A stretch of 64,000 nucleotides of DNA from assembly GCA_028751875.1 (NCBI GenBank), contig CM054145.1:46152807-46216806 (forward strand). The letters run 5' to 3'. This DNA comes from Rapana venosa. Taxonomy: Eukaryota > Mollusca > Gastropoda > Neogastropoda > Muricidae. The position numbers and the translations under genes are program-made. Shown piece after piece: positions 31,960 to 43,149 of the stretch (the stretch's first letter is position 1; each line of letters starts with the position of its first letter). Under the pieces are notes generated by a model. The model was not told the DNA's origin and made no database searches. It saw only the letters and a list, made by a program, of their open reading frames with translations.

Positions 31960-33400
31960 GTTACTTTAAGATAGGAGCAAGTGTAATTTTATTCAAGGCA
32001 TCAGTTTTGTAGTATTTCTTTGAGAGAGCAAGGTGGCAAAACAATTGGTCAAAAACTTTGGGGGAAACGTTTTAAAACATTTTTAAGAGACGGTGTGTCC
32101 AACGTACCACCTACGAAGGATGGTAAAATTATAATTAAGTAGATTAACTCAATAATAAATGAGCTGAAAAATAATTTGAATAAAGTGTTGTATATGTCCT
32201 TCGATGCTCGCAGGACAGAGAACAGCTTGTATACGATTGATATTGGGTTTTTTTTAAATAAATCTGATCAAATGATTTCTTGAGAAAATATTCAGTTCAT
32301 GACAACCTTAAGTTTTTATTTTTTTTTAATATTTGGAATGTTTATACTTTTCTAAAAGAGTGGTGGTGGCATCATTGTTGTCGTTTTTCTGAAATAATCC
32401 AATAGTTCCTTCAAAACCTACTCTTTAAAGTTTCATTGAATTTAGGATTGAAAAGAACTTGGGTATTTATCATGAAGGCCTTTTTGTTTGTTTTTTTAGG
32501 GGGGGGGGGTCCTTGTTAAAAAGGAATTTAACAGGTTTAAGAAAATAGTCCTGCCCTGATATGTTTCATTGCTGCTGATTTAGTTGGCCAGAGCGTTGAC
32601 ACAAGCAACGACAGTAGTTGGTTTTAAACCCCGTTTTAATCTGTATATATAGTTGCATAGCTGTACTCTGGAGATTTAGAAATGCTACAGACGACAGCCC
32701 CCCAGTATGGCCTCTGGTCGGCAGGGCTATACACAAGATTGGATTGGATTAAATCATTAATTCTATAGCTTCTGAAAGAAAGGTATTTTTGTGTTTTATC
32801 CGTTTCTTTAAAATGGGTCTGAGGCAATGATTGGCTTCACAAAGTACTCTTGCCAAGACATACCTTTTGGGACTGGCAATGATTTTCATGTTTGTTTTTT
32901 CTCCAGTAAATCGGATAAAGTAAGAAAATATTGTGATAATCTTTTCCTTTGTTTGTAGAACGGGAATTGATTTGTAATATGGGTGCTTTTATTTTAAAAG
33001 AGACAAAAATTCACAGTAATAGGAAAGTAGGTCAACGTGTTGCATGACCTATACAATCGTTAGGTAGCAAAGTGTTCAACCTTAAACATAGAAATAGATG
33101 ACCTAGATTTAATGGTAGCATAAACATGCTTATTTTTAGTTATAGGTTAGGAGTCTGCAGTTCACAAAACACATTAGTGTTGTATTCTTTAAGAGCTAGT
33201 GTCTTGTGATGTGTGCATAAAGGTGGTTAGTTGTGGGGAGAAGACATGAGGTGGGAAGGGTGTTCAGTATGGGCACGGGTGCACGTTTACAGCAGTGTGG
33301 ATAGAAAGAGGCTGGCTAATAACTTTTCTTTCGTGATTTATTTTTGGGGGGGTTTCATTCATGAATGCAATTTGTACGTATCTTGGGTCAGATTTCATTT
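31960..33400. other. Unassigned AT-rich sequence
   Basis: No gene is recognised. A minus-strand copy of the short repeat family I lies at 32686-32728, and a run of about 10 G at 32500. Confidence 0.5.
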
Positions 33401-33705
33401 TGTGCCCGAAAATTTTCGCCCATCCAATACAGTGAGGGGTGGTTTGGGTGCTAGATTTCTGGATGAGACAATAACCCGAGGTCCCGTGTGCAACACGCAT
33501 TTAGCGCAAGTAAATGAAACCGCAGCGAGTTGTCCCTGGCAAAATTCTATTTTCAAAAAAAGGAACAATGACAAAAAATAGTTACGGACGTAGACAGGAA
33601 AGGGAAAAAACGTGTAGCGCTGCTCGTGGCGAGAATAGCACCCAGAGTTTCACACGGAGAAATCCGCTGCGACTTAACAATGGTTTACAAATACAAACAG
33701 GAAAA
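33401..33705 (+). mobile_element. SINE-B, head-truncated copy
   Basis: GCCCGAAAATTTTCGCCCATCC, GTGGTTTGGGTGCTAGATTTC and GGATGAGACAATAACCCGAGG are the head/core border and core. GAGTTGTCCCTGGCAAAATTC, GCGCTGCTCGTGGCG and TTTCACACGGAGAAATC form the distal part. The palindrome seen in other copies is lost. Confidence 0.85.
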
Positions 33706-33997
33706 TTGTGTCCAGTACATAACCGTAGCTGTTGATAGGACATCATTTCTGATTTAAAGCTCAATACTACCGTGAGCTGAGTACCATTGCGTCTATAGCT
33801 ATATACCATTTGTTTTAAGTGCTGTTGTGTCCACATGCATTCTAACATTCAGACCGACCAGCTGACAGACAACCCATACCCGTTATTAACTCTTTAACAC
33901 TAACCCTAACACTAATTTCAACACTAACCCTGGCCCCACATGTGGACACAAAAGGCATGTGAACATCGTGGTATATGCTTACAATGGCTAAACTTTT
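33706..33997. other. Unassigned sequence
   Basis: Only a short CACTAACCCTAACACTAA stretch (33896-33935) is notable. No gene is recognised. Confidence 0.5.
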
Positions 33998-34192
33998 GAG
34001 GGGATATATGTCGAGGATAATGGAATAGGCATTCTTGTTGGGTTTTTTCCCCATTTAAGTCCCTGTGGGCATGCGGTTTTGTAAATTGTCATTCCAATCG
34101 GAACGAATCTTCCGAAATGGGAACAAGTTTAATATGTAAGATGTTCTGCATACGTTTGCACTTGGGACTGAGTTTACAGTCCCATTTGAAGG
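33998..34192 (-). mobile_element. SINE-A, diverged 3' half
   Basis: Read in plus orientation, TATGTCGAGGATAATGGAAT, GGGCATGCGGTTTTGTAAATT, TAAGATGTTCTGCATACG and CACTTGGGACTGAGTTTAC are the complement of the SINE-A 3' half and core. Divergence is high, so this is an old copy. Confidence 0.75.
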
Positions 34193-37100
34193 GGGGTGGG
34201 GTGTTGGATTAAAGAACGGTAGAATTTTCTGATATATGGAGATGGGAAAAGGGGTGTGATAACTGAGATAGGGGGTAGGCAGTCACACTTTCTGATTTGG
34301 TTTAGGGGAGGGGTGGTGAGGTTTTTATAAATTTATTTTAAAGCAGAGGCAGATTGTGCTCGTCTTAGAACGCATTACAGAAAAGGGAAGATATTAGAAA
34401 GGGGGTGGAAAGTATGTCTAGGTCAGTGGTAATGTGTGAAGGAAAGATTTTTCTCAGGCAAATCGATGGAATGGTTTTCTCTAGGTACTTATCACCAGAT
34501 AATTCTACACTGTGCAACTAGCACAAAAGTTGCATGCATTCTGTGTTTGGCTTTTTTTGGAAAGGGGGAAGGATGTTATGTGTGAAATAGCTGTTACTGA
34601 AATAGCAACATGTTTTGTTTTCTGAGTTTGGTTTTAAAGAAATAATTTAAATGGCTGGATCTACAGCTGTAGCCAACATTGACTTTAAACAATTTGCAAT
34701 AATTTGGAAAAGATGAAGCTGGAGGATCTATTGGAATTTCACATTAGATAAGATTGCAATTTATTTTATGCAATTTTTTTCCCGATGAACATATTTAACA
34801 ACCTTACGTTCGAAAAGATGTGTCCCCCTTTAGTCATTTTACTATATCTTGCATCAGAAAAACAATTTTTACTTTCATTTTATATGTATAACATTTCAAG
34901 CAGCTAGTATTGGTGTATCTTGTTTCCTTACTTAATTCTTGCCTTCTGCTTTCCCTAAGTCAGGGACATGCCTATTTCCCAGCTGATCATATCGCTCCCA
35001 CCTCATTGATAAGACTGCTGAATGCATCTCCCCAGTAGTCCTTGATTTCCATGTCGGCACAAAATAATGTAGTCATTTTTTTTGTTTTGATCTTGTTTTA
35101 AGTCAAGTCTGAAAAGGAGGCGATAAATATTTCGGAGGCCTCGCAATGCACTTTGAAAATGAATAATGGAAAGATGACAGAAATGGGGACAGAATAATAC
35201 ACTATTTGAATAGGAAAAAAAGTTTGGAGCCCTACCCCCTTTTCCCGAATAATAAGTCTGGTTGTTTTGGCAAGACTGAAGTAAGATTTCACATCAGTCG
35301 GTGCTCATGGCTGCATGATTTATTGTCTCCAATCCAATCTTTTTGTGTATAACCCCGCCGACAATAAGAGCCATATCGAGGCCGATTGGTTCTCTTGAAT
35401 TTGTCCCACGTTTGTACTGTATCTGTTATGTCCATTTGTGCTGCTTTTCTGCAAGCATGGAACTTTACTTCAAAAGTGTGTATTCCAAAATGTTACTGTA
35501 GATAATGAGACAGTATATTTTAGATCTCTTAGGTAATACATTGTGGTGCAGATGGCGATTATTTTTTGTTTAGCCTTTCTACTTGATTCTACTTATGTGT
35601 GTCTCGTGAAACAAGAAAACGGTTTGAGTGTGTAGAGTTTTTTTGTGATTTATAGTTAGCTGTTGTACGAAACACACCCAGTTAGCTGTTGTACGAAACA
35701 CATGGATGTATTCATGGGGCTTTAAATCACTTTGTTGGAGTAGAAAAAGACTGTTTCAGCAAGGAGAGCTAAAAAAAAAAGTTGTATTTAAAGCGCTTGT
35801 CTCTCCCACTTTTCTTGTCAATCACATATTCAACATTTTGCACCGCAACGTTTAGCATCGTTTTCTTAGACTTCAGTCCCAAAAGGCAATTTTCTTTGTA
35901 GTCTTGCTTTTTTGATGTACTGAGTGCAAAGTCGAGCATTTTAATTTTATTTGCCGGTGCTATGTTTCTTTTCATTGTAGATGGTATAGTTTGGGTGTGG
36001 TCAACTGCTGTACGACCCAGTGTACTTATAGATTAGTTATCCAACATATCCCGCCGTCATTATTTGTAGTGACCTCATGGTTATGCTCATGAAGCATTCG
36101 ACTGTCTTGGCCTTGGCAATTCCCCGGCTGTAAGGGATGTTTGTGTTGTGTGGATTCTCTTCCACCATTTGGGCTGCTTGACTACTTGCACTGCGAAAAC
36201 AGCAAGTATAAGTGTGACCCAATAATTTTCTACTATTTAATGAAATATACTTTTCTTTTAAATTTATATGTTCAGTAATGTGGGTTTTTTTACTTTTGAA
36301 GTTTCAAGACTTATTTTCGAGGGTTGAAACTTTGCACCTTTTTCTAGGCAGTTGTGTAAATGGTCTACTTGCATGTAACCATTCCAAGCAATGTCCATAT
36401 TTTCCCCTTTAAATGGATAGTACATGTGTGTAGCTTGTTGCCTGTGTCACGGTCTTTAGCCTGTCCTCTTTGTGTAAAATTTTGTATACAATGGTTTTGC
36501 ATAATATGTTATGTTTATGCAGTTAACGTCCTCCACTTTATTCTCCTTCCCCCCTATTATTCCATAGTCAATATTAAGAGTTTATGTACATGATTTTTAA
36601 ATGTATTTGAAGCTGCTTCCCGATTTATTTAATTTACATGAAAGGTTTAATTGGAAACCCCGTATGCCGGTAGCATGTGAAGTTGTGTTTTTGTTTTGGG
36701 GTTGCAAGTGTTATCAGTGGTACCTTCCTCTGTTAGGCCACTCCATTAGCAAAGACCTCTCTCCCCATGAACCCCGTTAAGCTTGTTCTAGAATCCTCAA
36801 CTGGAAATGGGCAAAGGTGTGGTTACACCTTTTGAAACCCCATTTACCTATAATTATCATTGTAAGTTTTTGTGAAGATGGATATGAAGCTTGCCTAAAG
36901 GAATGAGTGTGGAGAAAGCGCTACAGGTTTCTTTGAATGATCAACGAAAACGTTTCCTGTAGCCAGTATTGCTTCCATGTTTCCTGTATTTCATATCATC
37001 CTCGTCCAAAACTGATTTGTTTTACACCTTGAAAAGTTATGGTGAGCACACACAAAGTGGCACATGACTACCCAACTGACTTTCTGGCCTGGGAAAAAAT

Positions 37101-38912
37101 ACAAGGTTTGCACAACTCCTTCTGTGAAACTTAACTGAGTTGAATGTCTTGCATTTACTTATTAGGGTCACAATGCAAAAACAAAATCCCATACTTCAGT
37201 GAGAACTGGAACACACACAGCACGATCTGTGCGTGAAGAGTAGAATTTCCTCAGCCATTTACATACAGAGCTCTATACTAGCTCTGGCACTATCGTTTGT
37301 TTACCAAACGTCCGTCAACCAGCCCTTAAAGGGATGGGTGAATGAGAAGAGGAGTAGGTGAGGTGATGGTCCACCCGCTTCTAAACAGTAAGAGGGTCCC
37401 GACAGCCGAGGGGTGTTTTTCTGGCTGTAAAAAAAATACATAGCTTGAAGTGAGTTTTCGGAACATAGTGTGTTTTAAAAGCATTATTAGAATAAACACG
37501 TCATGGGTCTGAAATATTTCAACTGATGGTGCAAGAATTCAAAAGCAAACAAAAGTCAGTTGGTCAGTCATGTGTCACTGCTGGTCAGAGCATTGGGAAA
37601 AGCCTACCTCCCCCTTCAGCCAAGAGGCTGGAGTTAGGGTTGGGTAGCCGGCTCGCAGCTGAAATAGAACAAAGGGAAACATGGATGATATAGAAATAAA
37701 CATGTCAAAGCTTGGTGAAAAGCTATGTGTACAAAAATCATGACTAGAAATAAAACTTGACCAAGATCCCTGTTCAGAGTTCCATTCATGACTTATCAAG
37801 TGTGGTTGGAGTATGTGCACAAGATCTCGGATGCATACACCCTTTTTATCCGTCCTTTCTTTCATTCCTCTGTTTTTGTCCGGATCAATTTCGATCTCCC
37901 CTTCCTACATTCAAATGCAATCGACCCATCAAAATTACGCAAACAACTATGAAATGTTCAAATATGTCAGTAATACACATGCATGCACAACATAATTATA
38001 TACACTACTGCATGTGTACACTTAGAGCATCTTCACTTTCTGGAAATTATGTGCTATACACATTAACCCTTTTCTATCACTTCTTGTCTTTCCCCTTAAC
38101 TACATAGAATTTGTCTTGCTTATTCTTTCCTTCCCAGTCCATCTGTCTGGCTTTTGACCAGCAAATGTTATATATATATATATATTAGAGAGAATGAAGA
38201 TCTGTACGTGCATTCACTTTTAAACCCAAGTCCGTCCATATTATAAAGGATAGCAAAGTCTATTCAAGAATAAGAAACATCCCTTATCAAGAATTATCTC
38301 AAAATATTTATGAAAAAAAACAATAACAAAACCCAGCCAATTTTAACCACATAAAATCAAAAGCAGAGAATAAGCATCAACAAGTGTCTATCATATGCAC
38401 CCACCTCCCCCCCCCCCCCCCCCCCTCCACATCCCCGAAAAAAACCAAAAAATCCCGAAAACGCAAACAAAAACCAGAAACAGCAAAAACCCCATGTTAC
38501 CAAAAAAATGGCATATACATATTTTAAATAAGAGTAGAGAATGGCAGACAGTAAAGAATTGTGAGGAGGTATGGGAAGAAGAAGCAGATACTATGAAAAG
38601 GGAGGTGGCTGTTACATTAAGTGGAAAACACTGAACGATCCTGGGTCTGATTTGACTTGCAGCGTTAAGATTTCACCGTCACATTACAAGGTAAGGTACA
38701 TAACTTGCTTCACTGTTCGCAGGCTACTTTTTTTTCTGTATCACCTCCCTTGACTACGGTGATAAATTGTTTCTTTCAACGAACTTTAATATTTTCTTTT
38801 TATGATCAGTTCCAATTCATCTGAACCAATCGAAAACATACAGGCAAAAAGGTGTGAAATTGGTCTAAACAAAACAGACTTTACTCGAGCCAGGCTTTTT
38901 TAATTCTGCTAC
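34193..38912. other. Repeat-poor interval without recognised genes
   Basis: About 4.7 kb has little repeat content. It holds a 25-bp tandem duplication (TTAGCTGTTGTACGAAACAC at 35656 and 35682), a family I copy (35352-35385), TATATA near 38170 and a run of about 20 C at 38406-38425. Open frames are short and none matches a family I know. Introns of a host gene would look like this. Confidence 0.5.
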
Positions 38913-38957
38913 ATTCTACTACTACTGCTACTACTGCTACTGCTGCTGCTGCTGCTG

Positions 38958-39014
<57 letters not shown>

Positions 39015-39095
39015 GTAGTAGTAGTAGTGTAGCAGCACTAGTAATAGTAGTACCAATAGTAGTAGCAGCAGCAGCAGCGGTAGTAGCAGCAATAG
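38913..39095. repeat. CTA/CTG triplet array facing TAG/CAG triplet array
   Basis: CTA with internal CTG units occupies 38913-39012. It switches to TAG/CAG units from 39013 to about 39090. The halves are roughly complementary, so a long imperfect hairpin is possible. Confidence 0.9.
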
Positions 39096-39138
39096 TATAC
39101 CCCTATAGGAAGAGTTAGCGAGATGGCTAGCCTACTAG

Positions 39139-39603
39139 TTTCAGGGGGAGATGCGACAGTAATAATATGCTTCTCTGTTGGAGCAAAAAAAAAACAATGA
39201 TTGATATTTGGGATTAAATGATAAACTGATAGGGTGATGCGACAGTAATAATATTCTTCTCTGTTGAAACCAACAGCAAAAAATTGATATTTGGGGTTAA
39301 ATGATAAACTGAGAGGGTGATGCGACAGTAATAATATTCTTCTCTGTTGGAACCAAAAACAATGATTAATATTTGGGATTAAATGATAAACTGAGGGGGA
39401 GATGTGACAGTAATAATATGCTTCTCTGTTGGAACCAACAAAAAAAGATTGATATTTGGGGTTAAATGATAAACTTAGGGGGAGATGTGACATTAATAAT
39501 ATGCTTCTCTGTTGGAGCAAAAAAAAAAAGATTGATATTTGGGGTTAAATGATAAACTGAGGGGGAGATGTGACAGTAATAATATGCTTCTCTGTTGGAG
39601 CAA
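39139..39603. repeat. 82-86-bp tandem repeat abutting LINE RNase H
   Basis: GACAGTAATAATATGCTTCTC (or a variant) recurs at 39155, 39241, 39324, 39406, 39488 and 39572. Each unit holds CTGTTGGAGCAA/AACC, an A-run, TTGATATTTGGGRTTAAATG and ATAAACTGAGGGGGAGATG. The last unit runs without a break into the RNase H coding sequence at 39604. Confidence 0.9.
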
Positions 39604-40325
39604 ATACACCGATGGATCAGCAACTGATGCTGTCAAGTGTGGAGGTGCGGGGGTCTACATTCAGTACCCAACAGGCCTTCATTGTACTAACTACAAGGCT
39701 GAAGTAGAAGCCCTGATCCATGTAGCAAATGTCATCAACAGCATAGTGGACAACAACACCCAAGTCGTCTTCCTGACCGACGCACTCTGTGCTGCAGTCC
39801 TATAATGCCGAACAACTGAAAGATCTGGAGAAGGCACTGCACAACCTTAACGCCTTACGCATAGAGCTCCAGTGGATCCCCTCCCACTGCGGCATTAAAG
39901 GAAATGAACAAGCAGACAAGATGGCCAAAATAGGGGCAAGACAGGAGCAAGAGAACAATCCTGTCAACCTAATGGAGATGAAAACCATCATCAAATCTCT
40001 CTTCAGATCACTACTCAAACCAGACCCTTATCACCAGCTTTCACGACAAGCACAGGTGGTCATTTTCAGACTACACACAGGGCACAACAGGCTGAATAAA
40101 CACCACAGAAAACTGAAAATTGCACCATCTGCTATGTGCCCCTGTGGAGAAGAAGAACAGGATACGGCCCACATCCTACAAGACTGCAGGACTCTCCAGA
40201 CGCTAAGGCTGGAAGTGTGGCCCGAGCCCACGCCTCTGGAGCAGAAACGGCACGGTGGATGACCTGCAGGCAACTGCTGAATTCCTCAGAAGATCTGGCC
40301 TCACAACATAACCCAGGCAACGCAA
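39604..40325 (+). mobile_element. LINE 3' end with RNase H domain
   Basis: The 3' coding end of a LINE, from YTDGS to the C-terminal stop at 40312. Its tail CAACGCAAAGAAGAAGAAG runs into a 260-bp purine-rich array. The 5' part is missing and replaced by a tandem repeat. Confidence 0.85.
39605..40312 (+). pseudogene. LINE RNase H and zinc-knuckle C-terminus, two frameshifts
   Basis: YTDGSATDAVKCGGAGVYIQ begins the RNase H domain. NYKAEVEAL, FLTDA, WIPSHCGIKGNEQADKMAKI complete the catalytic set (Asp, Glu, Asp and the late Asp are all present). A one-base-scale shift near 39784 separates the halves. CPCGEEEQDTAHILQDC is the zinc-knuckle-like end. A second shift near 40255 leads into VDDLQATAEFLRRSGLTT and the stop. 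Otherwise the sequence is uninterrupted, suggesting a young copy. Confidence 0.85.
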
Positions 40326-40590
40326 AGAAGAAGAAGAAGACAAAGAAGAAGAAGAGGCGGAGGAACAGCAACAACAAGACCAAGAAAAACAACAAGACTA
40401 AGAGCCAGAACAAGAAGAACAAAAACAAGAACAAAGAGAAGAACGAGAACAAGAAAAAGATAACAAGAACAAAAAGAACAAGAATATGAAGAAGAAGAAC
40501 AACAAGAAAATGATGAAGAAGAACAAGAACAAGAGGATGTTGAAGAAGAAGAAGAACAAGAACAAGAAGAAAGAAGAATAAAAGAAGACT
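40326..40590. repeat. GAA/ACAAGA purine-rich array
   Basis: Imperfect AAGAAG and ACAAGA units begin at the 3' tail of the preceding LINE. Lys/Asn-rich frames are artefacts. Confidence 0.9.
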
Positions 40591-40636
40591 GTGTGGATAT
40601 GATAATTATGTAACCTGCCACATTGTTGTATGTGTA

Positions 40637-40860
40637 ATGGGGGGGGGCGGGGGGGCTAGGGGTGCGTGCGTGTGTGCGTGTGTGTGTGTGTGTGGAGGTG
40701 GAGGGGTGTTGGTGTATGATTGTGTGTGTGTGTATGTGTGTGTGTGTTTTGTGATGTGTGTGCTGTGTTGTGATGCGTGTTGTGTTGTGATGTGTGGTGT
40801 TGTGTGTGTAAATGTAAGTGTGTGTGTATATTATGTGTGTTCATTTTGTTTATGTGTATA
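40637..40860. repeat. G-rich and GT array
   Basis: GGGGGGGCGGGGGGGC followed by GTGTG/TTGTG units. Confidence 0.9.
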
Positions 40861-40980
40861 GGTTTTTTGTTTCTGTTTCTTGTTTGTTGCTTCATCCGGT
40901 TGTTATCCTCAAGGTGACTTTGCCATTGGCTCAATGGAAAGACTAAGATAACACAGCCAAGCTTCATTTCTTTTCAATTT

Positions 40981-41128
40981 AATTCTTTTATATCGAGGAT
41001 AATGGAATAAGCACTTATGTGCTTTTTTTTTACAGCCAGTCCCCGTCTGTATGCGTGTTTTTTTTTGTAAATTTTGTCATCTGTTCCCACCGGCACACAA
41101 TGGCCTACTCTTCCGAAAAGCGGAACAT
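40981..41128 (-). mobile_element. SINE-A 3' part
   Basis: TTATATCGAGGATAATGGAAT, CAGCCAGTCCCCGTCTG and GTTCCCACCGGCACACAATG are the complement of the SINE-A 3' part. It stops at GCGGAACA. Confidence 0.85.
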
Positions 41129-41189
41129 AATATAGTATAATACAGTATAGTGTCATAGTATCACAATATAGAATGTATAGTTGTATTAT

Positions 41190-41236
41190 TTTGAAAGAGA
41201 GAGAGAGAGAGAGTGAGTGTGTGTGCGTGCGCGCGC

Positions 41237-41279
<43 letters not shown>

Positions 41280-41330
41280 CGCGCGGTGTGTGTGTGTGTG
41301 TGGTGTGGTGTGTGTGTGAGTGTTGCTCGA
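41190..41330. repeat. GA, GT and CG alternating array
   Basis: GA (41196-41214), GT, GCGCGCGCG (41229-41239), GT (41240-41270), GCGCGCGCGCGCGC (41271-41284) and GT. Confidence 0.95.
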
Positions 41331-41382
41331 ACTTCTTCAGCAACACTGCAGGTGTCTGTATCTCTCGGGTATGACTGACAGA

Positions 41383-41925
41383 GGTGGATCGGGGGTCTAA
41401 AAGTAACTCACCTACCTAAAAAACGAAAAGTCCTGGTTGGATGTGTGTGATGGTTCGATCTCCGTTTGGTCTCGGAACTTGCCCCCCCCCCCCCCCCCCC
41501 CCACCCATCCATCCATCCATCCATCAGATAACGAGTGGTGGTCTGGGTACTAGTCCTTCGAATGAGGCGATAAACCGAGAAACCTGTGTGTTACACATAT
41601 TTAGCGCTTGTACAAAAAAAAACTTTAAAAAAAACAAACCACCCACGGCAACGTGAGAGTTGGTCCTGGCAAAATTTGGCAAAATTCTCTATGAAGAAAA
41701 CAACCCCCCGCCACTCTAGTAGGGAAACAGATAACAGTTGCAGACAGGAAAAGGCAAACAAATCACCGGTGGCGCTGCTTTTGTGGCGACGCGCTCTCCT
41801 CCCCGCAGGAAGGGGGGTGGGGGGAGGGAAGGATGGGAAGGGGGGGGGGGGGGGGTGGAAGAGCTACCCGAATTTCAAGGCAGAGAGAAATCTGCTGTGA
41901 CTTAACGGTGGTGTACAAATACAAC
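41383..41925 (+). mobile_element. SINE-B, long copy with C-run and G-run expansions
   Basis: GGTGGATCGGGGGTCTAAAAG is the A-box region and GATGGTTCGATCTCC the B-box. The spacer is expanded by about 22 C and CCAT units (41480-41524). The core TTCGAATGAGGCGATAAACC is at about 41559. TGGTCCTGGCAAAATTTGG, GCCACTCTAGTAGGG and GGTGGCGCTGCTTTTGTG lead to the distal module, where the palindrome is broken by a G-rich expansion (41813-41858). Confidence 0.85.
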
Positions 41926-41954
41926 AATTTTGATTGGAAGCGTAGAGCACACAG

Positions 41955-42294
41955 TCCTGTCCATAGTCGTCTCAAAGCAGATATTACTGCAGACCTTCAT
42001 CAACGGATGTCTCCGGCAGATCCTTCATCTCAGATGGTTCGACAGAGTGCCAAGTACCGACCTGTGGATGAGGGCGAACCAACAGCCTATCTATGGAAGT
42101 CCAAGTAAGGCGGCGAAAGTGGCGTTGGGTCGGCCACACCCTACGGAAGGAGCCTTGCAACATCACCAGACAAGCGCTCGAGTGGAACCCGCAGGGGAAA
42201 AGGAAGAGAGGGCGCCCCAAACAGACCTGGAGGAGAAGCCTGCATAGTGAGCTGAGAGACTCCAGCCTGACATGGGAAGAGGCCAACTCCTCCC
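41955..42294 (+). mobile_element. LINE C-terminal coding fragment
   Basis: LLQTFINGCLRQILHLRWFD and STDLWMRANQQPIYG are in one frame. After a shift near 42095 the second frame gives VRRRKWRWVGHTLRKEPCNI, TRQALEWNPQGKRKRGRPKQ and TWRRSLHSELRDSSLTWEEA. This is the familiar C-terminal region of a LINE-encoded endonuclease-reverse transcriptase. The RT core is missing upstream. Confidence 0.75.
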
Positions 42295-42440
42295 TCAAGT
42301 TCGGGGTCTACTACCACCTGTTCGGCTCCAAGTACCGCTCCAGCGTGCGGAGCCTGTTCCTCTGCGCGGCCTCTAAAGAAGCCGCGTGTGCAGCAAAACG
42401 CAGTACAAGCAGCGTCACTGATGTGGTTGTGACGTGGTGA
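42295..42440 (+). pseudogene. Possible C-terminal tail of a rhodopsin-like GPCR
   Basis: After WEEA of the LINE fragment the same frame continues NSSLKFGVYYHLFGSKYRSS, then VRSLFLCAASKEAACAAKRS and a tail ending in TDVVVTW and a stop at 42438-42440. The NSS-hydrophobic-F-x-x-YY-x-FGSKYR-LF pattern resembles the end of TM7 plus helix 8 and the cytoplasmic tail of peptide-type class A receptors. It is GC-rich with C/G-ending codons, unlike its neighbours. No TM1-TM6 sequence is seen in the window. It could be an exon relic captured beside a LINE, or an alternative LINE C-terminus. Confidence 0.35.
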
Positions 42441-42446
42441 CGAAAC

Positions 42447-42448
<2 letters not shown>

Positions 42449-42494
<46 letters not shown>
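42449..42494. repeat. (GA)n microsatellite
   Basis: An uninterrupted GA array of about 44 bases. Confidence 0.95.
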
Positions 42495-42496
<2 letters not shown>

Positions 42497-42879
42497 GGAC
42501 TGCCTGTTTTAAAACAAGATCGGTTTTCAGATTCCCAAGTTTAAAAAAAAAATTTTGTGAAGGATATTGATAAAGATTGGATTAACACTTTAACTTAGAG
42601 TTGTCTCTTGTAACATGATTTTTTTTGTTTTAAACAAAGAAAGCTCAATGTTAAGGTTGGGTACATATTTCGTAAATCTTGGATAGATAAAGTGTGTTCC
42701 AGATTGGACATATCCCAAATAATAATGCTCAGTATCTAAAGCTTCAAACATTTAAAAAGAAATACAGTAGACATACTGATTTTATGACCAATTTATAAGC
42801 AATTAAAAGAAAAGGTTATAAAGAAATACGCTTGCACCACATAGTTCTGAAGTGCCACCTTTGCCTAAACCACTGGGAA
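42495..42879. other. Unassigned AT-rich sequence
   Basis: No gene or repeat is recognised. Confidence 0.5.
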
Positions 42880-43143
42880 CCGTACATCATTCTTCAGGTA
42901 AATGTGCTAGGTTGCGTTCTTCACCTTCACACCTCTCTGGGAGATCATTGGGGACACCACCGAAAATGTTTGCTACCAGCTTCCTCCACTCCTCGAAGTT
43001 CTCAGCTCTCCGTTGTATGTCGTTCCACTCAAGGCCAGTTCACTCTCTGATGCTCTCTTCCCATCGTTTCCTCAGTCTGCCTCTTCGTCTCTCTCCTTGT
43101 ACTGTTCGTTGTAGGACAGTCTTGGGTGTGTTGTGAAATTCTC
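42880..43143 (-). mobile_element. LINE 3' coding end (same family as 49245-49702)
   Basis: On the minus strand, KTVLQRTVQGERRRGRLRKR and WEESIRE-TGLEWNDIQRRAENFEEWRKLV read with one stop, ending in FGGVPNDLPERCEG. The basic RRGRxRKRW block and TGLEWND are shared with the minus-strand fragment at 49262-49702. 5'-truncated. Confidence 0.75.
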
Positions 43144-43149
43144 CATTAT

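Noticed and set aside
33890..33935. Interstitial telomere repeat (AACCCTAAC-like)
   Set aside because: Only one or two loose units with a longer CACTAACCCTAA period; no TTAGGG-type array.
39038..39520. 160-codon minus-strand repetitive protein
   Set aside because: It is the reverse reading of the 82-86-bp tandem repeat; unit length varies, so the frame is kept only by chance.
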